Assembly (NCBI RefSeq): GCF_001613245.1
Contig: NZ_BDBZ01000048.1
Location: 1 to 64,000, forward strand
DNA: 64,000 bases
Direction of reading: 5' to 3'
DNA from: Nocardia speluncae NBRC 108251
GTDB taxonomy: Bacteria; Actinomycetota; Actinomycetes; Mycobacteriales; Mycobacteriaceae
In this document: positions 1-7,820 of the stretch, piece by piece
How the letters are laid out: every line of letters begins with the position of its first letter
Numbering within the stretch: position 1 is the stretch's first letter
Translations under genes and position numbers: made by a program
The notes under the pieces: generated by a model
What the model was told of the DNA's origin: nothing
Seen by the model: the letters and a program-made list of their open reading frames with translations, nothing else
Database searches by the model: none

Positions 1-81
1 AGTCCGATTCCTCTCGTACCGAAGGTATTACGGAATCCGACGAGAAGAATTCGGGTCGCGGGGTTTCTTTTCACGATCCGC

Positions 82-111
82 TTGACAGCGGCCCGGGTAT
101 CGAGCGTCCAT
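82..111 (+). promoter_or_regulatory. Shared upstream motif, copy 1 (TTGACA-N10-TATCGAGCGTCCAT)
   Basis: TTGACA at 82-87 is followed after exactly 10 bases by TATCGAGCGTCCAT at 98-111. The same arrangement with the same spacing occurs on the minus strand at 44580-44609 and on the plus strand at 44702-44731, with a looser version at 35412. TTGACA resembles a -35 box, but the second block is too close to be a normal -10, so this is either an operator or a promoter for a special sigma factor. It lies 117-146 bases upstream of the winged-helix gene that starts at 228. Confidence 0.6.
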
Positions 112-170
112 AGGAGCGGCGCCCACGCCGAAACCCCGGGGGATTTCGGCCCCGATCCGGTGTGGTTGCC

Positions 171-184
171 GTCCCGGCCGGGAC
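171..184. promoter_or_regulatory. 14-bp perfect palindrome GTCCCGGCCGGGAC in the leader
   Basis: The palindrome lies between the upstream motif and the start codon at 228. The identical palindrome, with matching flanks (tgcc before, atgac after), is at 44527-44540 in front of the paralogous winged-helix gene. A weaker version is near 44779-44792. It is probably an operator; it could also be the stem of a leader RNA. Confidence 0.5.
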
Positions 185-227
185 ATGACCCGTATTCACC
201 CGAACCACATTGTTGGAGGGATCTGTC

Positions 228-1088
228 ATGTCCACACATAAGAAAAACACCACCGCGCGCCCAGCATCGGGCACACCCGACCCGGCCCCTGACACCGCAG
301 CTGCCGCACCGGACAACGGATCGGCCGCCGGTGTGCCCGTGCTGCGCAACGACACCGACACGGTGTTGTGGGCCGTGCTGGGCACCCACCCCGGTTCCAC
401 CACGGCCGCACTGGCCGACGTGGCCGGGGTCGGGCTGTCGACCGCCCGCCGCGTGCTGTTGAACTGGGAAACCGCCGGGGCTGCCCGTTCCCACAGTGAC
501 CCAGAATCGCCCCGCGCGGCCAAAACATGGACCACTGTCGAACCCGCTACCGCGCCCGAACCAGCGGACCCCGAACTGGCGGACCCCGAACCGGCGGACC
601 CCGAACCGGCGGACTCCCAACCGGCCGCTCCCGAACCAGCGGCTCCCGAACCAGCGGCTCCCGAACCAGCGGCTCCCGAACCAGCGGCTCCCGAACCGGC
701 CGTACCCGCCGAGATGGACACGACAAACGCCGATTCCTGCGCGCCCGATGACCCCGCACCCGCCGATCCCGGGCGGGCAGCCACGGCTGTAGCGGGTCCC
801 ACGGGCGACGTTGACACCGACCCGGTCCCGGCCAACCCGGACGGGGGCGATGATGCGGCAGCGGCGCAGCCGGAGTCGGCCCCTCGGCTGCGTTCGGGTG
901 CGTTGCGGGGGCAGGTCGAGGATTTCCTGCGGGATAACCCGGGCAAGGATTTCAGCCCGCACCAGATCGGTAAGGCCCTCAACCGTTCCAGTGGCGCGGT
1001 CCACAACGCGCTGGTCACCCTCACCAAGGGCGGCACCGCTCACCAGACCAGCACGGCCCCCAAGCGATTCGCGCTCGCCTCCGCCTGA
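228..1088 (+). CDS. Winged-helix DNA-binding protein with long Pro/Glu/Ala linker
   Basis: 286 residues. The ATG at 228 is preceded by GGAGGG at 214-219, which decides this start over an in-frame ATG 18 bases upstream. The N-terminal part (about residues 40-90) has a helix-turn-helix-like segment around LADVAGVGLSTARRVL. A Pro-Glu-Pro-Ala/Asp linker built from ten 15-bp repeats follows. The C-terminus (about 220-285) is a winged helix with the signature PHQIGKALNRSSGAVHNAL. The same C-terminal domain occurs in the protein at 43815-44483 and as the N-terminus of the MoxR ATPase at 35562. It is probably a transcriptional regulator of the mobile element and may act on the shared upstream motif (inference). 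The next gene (1183) is on the same strand 94 bp downstream. Confidence 0.75.
   Translation: MSTHKKNTTARPASGTPDPAPDTAAAAPDNGSAAGVPVLRNDTDTVLWAVLGTHPGSTTAALADVAGVGLSTARRVLLNWETAGAARSHSDPESPRAAKTWTTVEPATAPEPADPELADPEPADPEPADSQPAAPEPAAPEPAAPEPAAPEPAAPEPAVPAEMDTTNADSCAPDDPAPADPGRAATAVAGPTGDVDTDPVPANPDGGDDAAAAQPESAPRLRSGALRGQVEDFLRDNPGKDFSPHQIGKALNRSSGAVHNALVTLTKGGTAHQTSTAPKRFALASA
555..704 (+). repeat. Ten tandem 15-bp coding repeats (PEPAA/PEPAD units)
   Basis: Ten in-frame 15-bp units of the type cccgaaccagcggct. Four consecutive copies near 630-689 are identical and the others carry 1-4 changes. They encode a Pro-Glu-Pro-Ala-Ala/Asp linker between the two DNA-binding-like domains of the gene at 228. 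Such repeats can change copy number by slippage while keeping the frame. Confidence 0.9.
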
Positions 1089-1182
1089 CATGCGTGGCGG
1101 AGCCGGGTCCCCCGGAGCACCTATCTCCGGGGAACCCGTCACCGCACTCCAATTTATCTCGTCTGAAAGGGTTTCCCCGATC

Positions 1183-1635
1183 ATGTACAACGTCTCTGTT
1201 CCCGCCGATGTCGCAGCGGCCCTGCACCGCGTGTTCGCCTGCTCCCCGCACGCGGCCGACAGCCTGGAATTGTGGCTGGCAGTCACGGCTGAGGCCGTCC
1301 GCCACCTCACCGCCCCGTCCGAATCGGCGGGCCCGGCCGCCTGGTTGCCGGTGTTCGTCTCCTACCGCCGGATGCGTACTGACGCCGTGTATCACACCGG
1401 GACCGCCGCTGTGCGGATCACCACGGGGCCGCTGGCCGGGATCACCTACACCGACCCCGACAGCGCCGCCCGCGCGGTCGCTACCGTGGCCCCGCTCCCG
1501 GCCACCGACAGCGCTATGGACGGGGAGGGGGACGATGCGGTCGAGGTGCTGAGCTTGGTGCCGACGTGGCGGTTGCCGATCACCGCTGACCCGGCCGCGC
1601 AAACACCGCCTGCGGTATCGCCGCTGATCTCCTAG
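1183..1635 (+). CDS. Hypothetical 150-residue protein
   Basis: The start is ATG at 1183, with a purine-rich gaaagg about 12 bases upstream. The product begins MYNVSVPADVAAALHRVF and is predicted soluble, with no signal peptide and no motif I recognise. Residues about 55-100 (around LPVFVSYRRMRTDAVYHTG) look like a beta-rich domain. It lies 94 bp downstream of the winged-helix gene on the same strand and ends just before a strong hairpin terminator, so the two genes probably form one transcription unit. Function unknown. Confidence 0.6.
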   Translation: MYNVSVPADVAAALHRVFACSPHAADSLELWLAVTAEAVRHLTAPSESAGPAAWLPVFVSYRRMRTDAVYHTGTAAVRITTGPLAGITYTDPDSAARAVATVAPLPATDSAMDGEGDDAVEVLSLVPTWRLPITADPAAQTPPAVSPLIS

Positions 1636-1648
1636 CCCGCCTACACTC

Positions 1649-1696
1649 CGAAACGGCCGGTGGGCCGAGCATCTGCTCGGCCCACCGGCCGTTTCG
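1649..1696. terminator. Perfect 23-bp inverted repeat, likely bidirectional terminator
   Basis: Arms 1649-1671 and 1674-1696 are exact reverse complements separated by 2 bases, so the top of the stem must open to form a loop. The hairpin sits between the convergent genes ending at 1635 (+) and 1721 (-). A T-containing tail (ttcgttgt) follows on the plus strand. Confidence 0.8.
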
Positions 1697-1720
1697 TTGT
1701 CTGGATGGCGGTGTGCGGGT

Positions 1721-3088
1721 CTAGGTTGTGGCGTCGATCATCTGAGTGAGCCAGTTCGCCAGCAGCGCGGCAGCGGCGGTGTCGTGGCCGGTGGATACGG
1801 CCGTGTCGCCATCCTGATGGGCAGGATCACCCGTGCCCGTGCCCGTGGTGGCAGTGTAGGTCTGGGCGAGCGAGGGGAACTGGGTGCCGGTGAACGCTGA
1901 AGCGGTAGCGGCAAGCAGGTCGGCGGCGATCGGCGCCAGCCCCGACAGCGCCAGCACTGCGCCGACGGGATCCCCGGCGATCAGTATCTCGGCCGCGTTC
2001 CATGCGATCTCCTGGGCGCGGCCAATGGTGGTGGCGATGCGGGCGATATCGAGACCGGCGAGGACCCCGACGACCTCGGAGGCGATGGCTGCTATGCCGG
2101 TGGTGTCTAGTGGCGCGGCCAGTGCCAGCGCATGAGCCACGAGCCGCAGGTCGATACCGTCGGCCATCGCGACCAGCGGGGCGAACTGGTTGTTCAGGTC
2201 CCCGGCGACCCGGTGCAGCCTAGGAACATCACCTCTACCAAGCAGGGCGGGTAGTTCAGCGAGATCGGCGACAATGGCGGGCACGTTCGCGGCGAACATG
2301 GATAGCCCGTTCACCACGGTAACCACCTGTGCGAGAACTCGAGAGACGGTCAGCTCTCCCGTCGAGGGCCATGCCGTGGCTGGAGCTGTCGTAGTGGGGG
2401 CCTGTCCCGGAGGCGCGGTGAGGGCGCGTACGACGGCGTCGAGCGCGGGTGATTCTTGAGAGAAGGTCGAGCAGTAGCGGTCTTTCTCGGGGCACAGGGT
2501 GCGGATTCGGTCGGTGAGCTCACCGAAGTCTTGCGGGCGAGGGCCCGCGACCCCCGAGCCGGCAACGGGGCCGCCCAACTGGGGTGTGCTCGGGTCGCGA
2601 TGAGGGTCGGAGACGAGCCCTACTGCCACCACCTGTGAGGCCGACAGCGGGCCGTGGTTGTTCCCGATTGCCGCGGCGAGGTCACCGACGACTGCGGCGC
2701 CTTCGGCATTACCGGCCAGGACTACTCGCGTCTGCGAGCACAATGTCGACAGCGCCGCGGCGAGAGCTTGCTCGCTGGTGGCCTCGGTGGTGCGGAGGAG
2801 AGTACGGACGCCGATGTCGCTGCGGTAGCGGGTGGTCAGCGATTCGGCGACCGTGGTGAGCACGCCCACCGGCGGTGCCTGATCAGTTGGCGGGGCTGTT
2901 TCGAACGTGCCTGGTACCAGCAGCGCGGTCCAGCGTGGGCAGTCCGCGGCGGCGGGCCCGGGTGGCGGGTCTGCGGTGGCGGCACCGGCCCCGCAGACCG
3001 TGGTGGCGGCGATGGCGGCACACAGTGCCGTGTGGGCGGCGCGGCGGCGGGCGCGGGCAGGTCGGTGGTGGGTCGGGTGGGGGCGCAT
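1721..3088 (-). CDS. Secreted cutinase-family protein with altered nucleophile motif (cluster 1)
   Basis: 455 residues from the ATG at 3088, which has a close AGGAGA ribosome site; an upstream in-frame start at 3151 lacks one. Residues 1-40 form a signal peptide (Arg-rich start, hydrophobic core, ATA-D cleavage region). The cutinase-like alpha/beta hydrolase region begins at CPRWTALLVPGT (about 50-61). The nucleophile elbow, which is GYSQG in its paralogue at 41936-43387, reads GNAEG at 126-130, so the catalytic Ser is Ala. KDRYC replaces the GDLYC segment that normally carries the catalytic Asp. A long helical C-terminal half (about 250-455) is shared with the paralogue. It is probably a non-hydrolytic structural or binding protein exported with the conjugation apparatus. 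It is the last gene of the minus-strand TraG module. Confidence 0.75.
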   Translation of the reverse strand: MRPHPTHHRPARARRRAAHTALCAAIAATTVCGAGAATADPPPGPAAADCPRWTALLVPGTFETAPPTDQAPPVGVLTTVAESLTTRYRSDIGVRTLLRTTEATSEQALAAALSTLCSQTRVVLAGNAEGAAVVGDLAAAIGNNHGPLSASQVVAVGLVSDPHRDPSTPQLGGPVAGSGVAGPRPQDFGELTDRIRTLCPEKDRYCSTFSQESPALDAVVRALTAPPGQAPTTTAPATAWPSTGELTVSRVLAQVVTVVNGLSMFAANVPAIVADLAELPALLGRGDVPRLHRVAGDLNNQFAPLVAMADGIDLRLVAHALALAAPLDTTGIAAIASEVVGVLAGLDIARIATTIGRAQEIAWNAAEILIAGDPVGAVLALSGLAPIAADLLAATASAFTGTQFPSLAQTYTATTGTGTGDPAHQDGDTAVSTGHDTAAAALLANWLTQMIDATT

Positions 3089-3202
3089 GGGCGATCTCCT
3101 TGTCGGGTGGCGGGCGGCGGGGTTGGTGACGGTCGAGTCGGTTTCAGCCACGCGAGTTCGAAGGGCGAGTGGTGCACGGGTAGCGAGTTCCGTTGCGCTG
3201 GG

Positions 3203-4210
3203 TCAGGGCGCGGCGCGGGAGTCGGCGTGGGTGGGCGAGCCGCTGGCCGGGCGAGTGGCCGTGTAGTAGTCGGGCCACCGGTAGGGCGAGATCTGGACGG
3301 GCTGATCGAAGGTGGGTGCGTGGATCATTTCCCCGCCGCCGAGGTAGATGCCGACGTGGTGGACGTCGGCGGCGGTGCCATAGAAGAGGAGGTCACCGGG
3401 CGCGAGTTCACCCTCGGAGACGGTGGTACCGGTGTGGACTTGGTCGTAGGTGGTGCGGGGAAGGGAGATTCCGGCGGAGCGGTAGGCGGCTTGGGTGAGT
3501 CCGGAGCAGTCCCAGCCGCCGTTGACGTCGGGCCCGTTGCCGCCCCACACATACGGTTGGCCGAGCTGGGCGCAGGCGAACAAAATCACCTGCGCGGCAG
3601 CGTGGTTCGTGGCCAGCCGAGGGTCGCAGTCGCCGCCGTCGGGGGGCTCGGGGGCGCGGTAGCGGGCGGCTTGGTCGAGGACTTGGTCGACGTACCAGTC
3701 GGCGTGGTTGTAGGCAAAGATCGCCGCGCGCAGGTCGCCGGGTGCGCCGGAGTCGCACAGGTAGAACGCGGCGGCGTGGATCGCGTCGGAGGGGTTGTAG
3801 CGCGAGGGTGGGCTCGCGCCACCGGCGGGCAGCCGATGCCGGGCGATGACGGAGTCGAAGGTCGGTGCGAGGAACTGCATCGGCCCGCCGGCGCCGGAAA
3901 CGTTCTCGCCCGAGGTCACTCCGGGCAGGGGTGAGCGGCCGTGGTCGGTTTCGATCTTGCCGATCGCGGCGAGCACCGACCAGTCCAGCCCCGAACAAAT
4001 TTCGGCCGCAGCCTGATACAGCACCAGCATCTCCGCCGGGATATCCTGGCGAGCTTCTGGACTCGGGGCAGAACCGGTGCCGGTCGAGGTCGGCGGGGCA
4101 GTAGCAGACAGCGACTGGTCGAACACGGCGACCGTGGTGACCACGGCCGCGATCACGACCACGAAGAACACGACCGCCGCGCAGCCCGCGCCGAGTGCCT
4201 TGACCAGCAT
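3203..4210 (-). CDS. Bifunctional lytic transglycosylase / NlpC-P60 (C40) peptidase (cluster 1)
   Basis: 335 residues. A single N-terminal membrane segment (about 8-30) anchors an extracytoplasmic protein. The SLT-like lytic transglycosylase domain spans about 70-180, with catalytic Glu in AAIGKIETDHG (E87) and the GAGGPMQFL segment. The NlpC/P60 domain spans about 205-315, with catalytic Cys in GGWDCSGL (C235) and His in DVHHVGIYL (H285). Wall hydrolases of this composition open peptidoglycan for transfer machines in Gram-positive conjugation systems, a VirB1/TcpG-like role. It starts 7 bases after the replication-relaxation gene, so the two are co-transcribed. A close paralogue lies at 45928-46941. 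Confidence 0.88.
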   Translation of the reverse strand: MLVKALGAGCAAVVFFVVVIAAVVTTVAVFDQSLSATAPPTSTGTGSAPSPEARQDIPAEMLVLYQAAAEICSGLDWSVLAAIGKIETDHGRSPLPGVTSGENVSGAGGPMQFLAPTFDSVIARHRLPAGGASPPSRYNPSDAIHAAAFYLCDSGAPGDLRAAIFAYNHADWYVDQVLDQAARYRAPEPPDGGDCDPRLATNHAAAQVILFACAQLGQPYVWGGNGPDVNGGWDCSGLTQAAYRSAGISLPRTTYDQVHTGTTVSEGELAPGDLLFYGTAADVHHVGIYLGGGEMIHAPTFDQPVQISPYRWPDYYTATRPASGSPTHADSRAAP

Positions 4211-4217
4211 CGGTGCC

Positions 4218-5243
4218 TCACCAGAATTCGGAGCGCGGTGGTATCGGTGGTGGTGGGTCGAGGATGATCAGCCCGCCCGCCGGTGCCCAGGTCTGCCCGC
4301 TATGAGCATCGACGACGGCGGGTGGGGTGCATGCGGGCCACACGGTCGTGAGTTCGTGTAGCCGCAGGCGCTCGGCGTCGCTGTCCAGTGGTAGCCACAC
4401 CTGGTCGGCGGGACTGGCTTCGGGGCTGGAGGAGAGGAGTTCAGCGGCAGCGGTGGCCACGGGAACGGCGTCGGGGTCGGGCAGCCGGTGCCAGGTACGT
4501 CGCAGGGCCTCACGGGCGTTTGCTTCCCGCAGCGTGGTCGGTACCCATAGCAGGACCGGGGTGGTGACTCCGGTGGTGCGGGCCAGTTCGCTGTAGCCGT
4601 GCAGTTTGGCCGCGACCCGGGTCAAGGTCGTGGAGGCGAGGTCGTATTCGAGGAAGAAATCGAGGGTTGCCGTGGGGTGGGTGTAGCGGCCGTAGGCGTC
4701 GGGTCGTGCGAGGTCGCCCCATAGGCGCTGGCAGCGGGTCTGTGACCACCACGCCTGTAGGCGGGCTTGTTGGCCGCGGTCGTCATGGGGTGCGTGGGCG
4801 GTGAGTGCGGTGAACCAGTCGCTGACGCCGAGGGTGTGGGTCAATTGCAGGCTGTGGGCGATGGCGAGGGTGCGCTGGTGGCTGTAGCCGAGCTCGCGCA
4901 CGCTGATGCCGGCTTCGGCGGCGAGCACGGTCGCGCCGACTGGTGCCAGCACCCAGTGCATCGGTGCGCTGCCCCGGGTGCGTAGGGGCCGGAACCGTTC
5001 CAGGACGCCGTAGCGGTGCAGGCGGTTCAGGCGACGCAACGCGATGATGGCGCTGGGGAAGGCGAGCGCGGCGAGCTGATTGGTGGTCAGGACACGGTGC
5101 TCGTGCAGCATCCGCAGGATCCAGCGGTCGCGCTCGGTCAGCCGTGCCACCAGGGCGGTGGTGTCGACGGCCCTGGGCCGCGCGGGGCGGAGCTCGGGCC
5201 GCGGCTTGCGTTGATCTGCTTGCCGGTCGGGTCGGGAGAGCAT
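4218..5243 (-). CDS. Replication-relaxation family protein (cluster 1)
   Basis: 341 residues. Residues about 30-110 form a winged helix (RDRWILRMLHEHRVLTTNQLAALAFPS, then LHRYGVLERFRP), followed by a restriction-endonuclease-like fold region with LDFFLEYDLA (about 200). This matches the Replic_Relax family found next to actinobacterial conjugation genes and proposed to act in plasmid replication or DNA processing. No canonical three-His MobF/MobA relaxase is visible in either cluster, so this protein is the best candidate for the DNA-processing step (inference). It lies between the TraG gene (39-bp gap) and the wall hydrolase (7-bp gap). The paralogue is at 46941-47945. Confidence 0.82.
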   Translation of the reverse strand: MLSRPDRQADQRKPRPELRPARPRAVDTTALVARLTERDRWILRMLHEHRVLTTNQLAALAFPSAIIALRRLNRLHRYGVLERFRPLRTRGSAPMHWVLAPVGATVLAAEAGISVRELGYSHQRTLAIAHSLQLTHTLGVSDWFTALTAHAPHDDRGQQARLQAWWSQTRCQRLWGDLARPDAYGRYTHPTATLDFFLEYDLASTTLTRVAAKLHGYSELARTTGVTTPVLLWVPTTLREANAREALRRTWHRLPDPDAVPVATAAAELLSSSPEASPADQVWLPLDSDAERLRLHELTTVWPACTPPAVVDAHSGQTWAPAGGLIILDPPPPIPPRSEFW

Positions 5244-5282
5244 GAGTGCAGCAACCTTTCTCGGAGGATTCGGGTCGCGTGG

Positions 5283-7820
5283 CTAGGGCTGGCGAGGGTC
5301 GCGCCGTGCGGGGTCCGGCCGCTGGCCACGGTCGAGGACCGGCCCGGGACCGGGCTCGGGGAGTGCCGGTGTGGTCAGGTGGGCGCGGGCTGCGGCGGCG
5401 ATCTCCCGGGCACGCCCCGGGATCGGCGGGTCCAGCGGGCGGGTAGTGAGGGTGAACGGGCGGGCATTGCGGCCGTCGACCAGCAGACGGGCGGCGGCAT
5501 GGAAAGCGTCGAGGTGGGACAGGTCGTGCTCGGACAACCAGGGCTCGGTATGGCGGGCGAGGTCGCGGGCGTCGTCGGGGCTGACGGCGAACACGATCTT
5601 GTTGCGGGCATTGGCCGAGATCCCGTCACGCAGCTCCCGCGACAACTGACTCAAGTTCTGATGCGCCAGCAGCAGCGACAGCCGAAGGCCGCGGGCTTCG
5701 GCGAGCATGTCCTCGATCGGCGTCGACAGGTTGAGGAAGTTCTGTGCCTCATCGAGCACCAGGGCGGCGTCGGGCCGGTCGGCGGAAGGGATACGGGCGC
5801 GGGCGGTGACGGCCTGCCAGGTGCGGGCCACGAGCAGGGACCCGACCAGGCGGCTGGTCTCCTCCCCGAGCGAGCCTTTCGGTAGTCTCGCCAGGCAGAT
5901 CCCGCCCTCATCGAGGATGTCGGCGAACTCGACCGTGGACGGTCCACCCGCGATGGCCGCGCGGACGAACGGCCGCAACAGGAACGCGCGCAGCTTGTTC
6001 AACAAGGGGCCGGTGAGCTGGGCGCGGCCGGTGTCGGACAGTTGTTCGTAGCTATCCCAGAACCCACGCAGGACTGGGTCCTTGGTGGTGCGGGTGACAC
6101 GGGCACGGAAGGCCGGCTCGATGAGCAGGCGGGGCAGATCGGCCAGGGTGGCGGTGCCGGGCTGGGCACACAGGGTCAGCAGGCTCGCCCGCATGATGTC
6201 GTCGCTGCGTGGCCCCCACCACTGGTGGAAGATCCGGTGGAACACGGTGACAAGGTTGTCGACCGCCAGATCCATACCCGCCCGCCCGATCCTCCCGATA
6301 TCGAGGGGATTCACGCACGGTGGCGGAGCCGTCGAGTCGGCATCGAAGAGCACCACCCGCTCACCCAGGCGCGCCGGCAACCGCGACAACACATCGGTGA
6401 CGAGGTCGCCCTTGGGGTCGACAACGATCACCCCGCGCCCGGCCTCGGCATCATCGAGGATCGTGCGCGCCAGCAGAGTCGATTTGCCGACACCGGTCGG
6501 CCCGAGGATATGCAGGTGGTGGCGAGCATCGGAGATCTTCACCGCAACCGGACGACGAGTGCCGGTATCAGCCAGGCCCAGCGGTTTCGTGTACTCCCCA
6601 CCGACCGGAATCTCCGGGGCGGGAGACAGGGCGCGGGCTCCGGCGCGTTGCAGGCCCGGAAGCCCGGTCTCGGTGGGCAGATGCGCGATCGTCGCCAGCT
6701 CGGGCACCGACAACACATCCCCGCGTCCCAGCCGCCTCTGCTGGATCAGCGTCGCGACGCGGAGGCGGTGCCGCCGCCGGTAGTAGTTGTGATCGGTGCA
6801 CGCCCCGAACACTGTGGCCAGGGCGTCGGCGCGCCCGCGCGCCGCCGCCCGCGCCTGCGCCCTCGGGTTCGTGTCGTCGGGCTCATCGGAGACCGGAATC
6901 GAGGCTGCGTAGCGGACAACGGTTTCCCAGTGCGCTCCCCGGGCCTTGGCTGCTGCTGCGCGGGCGGCAGCGGAGTACTCCATCACCATCTGTCGATCGC
7001 CGCCCGGCCTCTCACTTCCGGCTCCGGCCCGAGAGGCCCGAGTGGTGACCGGGCCGGGAGTCAGCAGGTTCAGCACCTCACGCATCAACCCGGCCAGCAC
7101 GCTCGGCCGGGCACCGGTACTCGCGGCGGCATGCATCGCGCGAGCAACGCGGCGGCCGGTGACCGGGCGCGCGAGGATCTGCACACACGCGGCCTGGCCG
7201 GGGCCGAGATCGTCGGCGGCAGTGATCAGGTTGCGTACGAGATCGCCGTCGTAGTCGGTGCGCAGCGGCAGCCCTTCGCGGCGGCCCAACCGCAACTCGC
7301 CTCCGGCCACGACCCGAGTACTGCCTCCGATCGGGTTCGGCAGCGGGGGTCGGGCGGGCTGGTGGGTGTCGGTGTGCGCGCCGGGCCAGGCCGACGCGAC
7401 CGCGCGTTCGACCAACCCCGGCGGGACCGCCCCGGGGACCCAGACCCGGATCGCGGCCCCCTCCTCCGGGGTCACGGTGTACTCGAACCCGAGATGCGGC
7501 TGCCCGAACAGCATCCGCGCCCAGGACGGGCGCAGTTGGCCGATCAGATGAGCCCAGAAGGCCAGCGCGCCTTTGGCGTCGACTTCAGGTGGAGTGAGCA
7601 CGGTGATCTGGCGAGCACGCGCGCCTAGCCGGCGCCGCCGCCCCCGCCGCAGAACTCCCACCGCGGCGAGCGCGCCCAGAACGCTCAATACCGAAATGGT
7701 CCCGGCCGCCGATCCGAGCCCATGTTCGACCATCTCGGCCAGATCACGCAGTGTCGTGCCGGGCGCGAGCAGCGCCCGGCCCAGCCACCCCTGCTCAGGG
7801 CTCGCGATGGTGGCGCTCAC
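5283..7820 (-). CDS. VirD4/TraG-type coupling ATPase (cluster 1)
   Basis: 845 residues. A short hydrophobic N-terminus (about 38-58) suggests a membrane anchor. The Walker A motif GPTGVGKST is at about 440-448 and Walker B ALVLDEAQNF is near residue 687. A TraM-recognition/TraG C-terminal region follows (RDLARHTEPWLSEHDLSHLDAF). Coupling ATPases bring DNA substrates to the secretion channel. The start codon overlaps the methyltransferase stop by 4 bases (ATGA), so translation is coupled to the methyltransferase gene. This linkage does not exist in cluster 2, where the paralogue (48009-50534) follows VirB4 instead. Confidence 0.9.
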   Translation of the reverse strand: MSATIASPEQGWLGRALLAPGTTLRDLAEMVEHGLGSAAGTISVLSVLGALAAVGVLRRGRRRRLGARARQITVLTPPEVDAKGALAFWAHLIGQLRPSWARMLFGQPHLGFEYTVTPEEGAAIRVWVPGAVPPGLVERAVASAWPGAHTDTHQPARPPLPNPIGGSTRVVAGGELRLGRREGLPLRTDYDGDLVRNLITAADDLGPGQAACVQILARPVTGRRVARAMHAAASTGARPSVLAGLMREVLNLLTPGPVTTRASRAGAGSERPGGDRQMVMEYSAAARAAAAKARGAHWETVVRYAASIPVSDEPDDTNPRAQARAAARGRADALATVFGACTDHNYYRRRHRLRVATLIQQRRLGRGDVLSVPELATIAHLPTETGLPGLQRAGARALSPAPEIPVGGEYTKPLGLADTGTRRPVAVKISDARHHLHILGPTGVGKSTLLARTILDDAEAGRGVIVVDPKGDLVTDVLSRLPARLGERVVLFDADSTAPPPCVNPLDIGRIGRAGMDLAVDNLVTVFHRIFHQWWGPRSDDIMRASLLTLCAQPGTATLADLPRLLIEPAFRARVTRTTKDPVLRGFWDSYEQLSDTGRAQLTGPLLNKLRAFLLRPFVRAAIAGGPSTVEFADILDEGGICLARLPKGSLGEETSRLVGSLLVARTWQAVTARARIPSADRPDAALVLDEAQNFLNLSTPIEDMLAEARGLRLSLLLAHQNLSQLSRELRDGISANARNKIVFAVSPDDARDLARHTEPWLSEHDLSHLDAFHAAARLLVDGRNARPFTLTTRPLDPPIPGRAREIAAAARAHLTTPALPEPGPGPVLDRGQRPDPARRDPRQP

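Noticed and set aside
555..704. Regular repeats resembling a CRISPR array
   Set aside because: The repeats are contiguous 15-bp coding units without spacers, in frame with the gene, and no cas genes are present.
2654..3934. Plus-strand frame of 426 codons opposite the cutinase and wall hydrolase
   Set aside because: Gly/Val/Ala-rich shadow of well-supported minus-strand genes.
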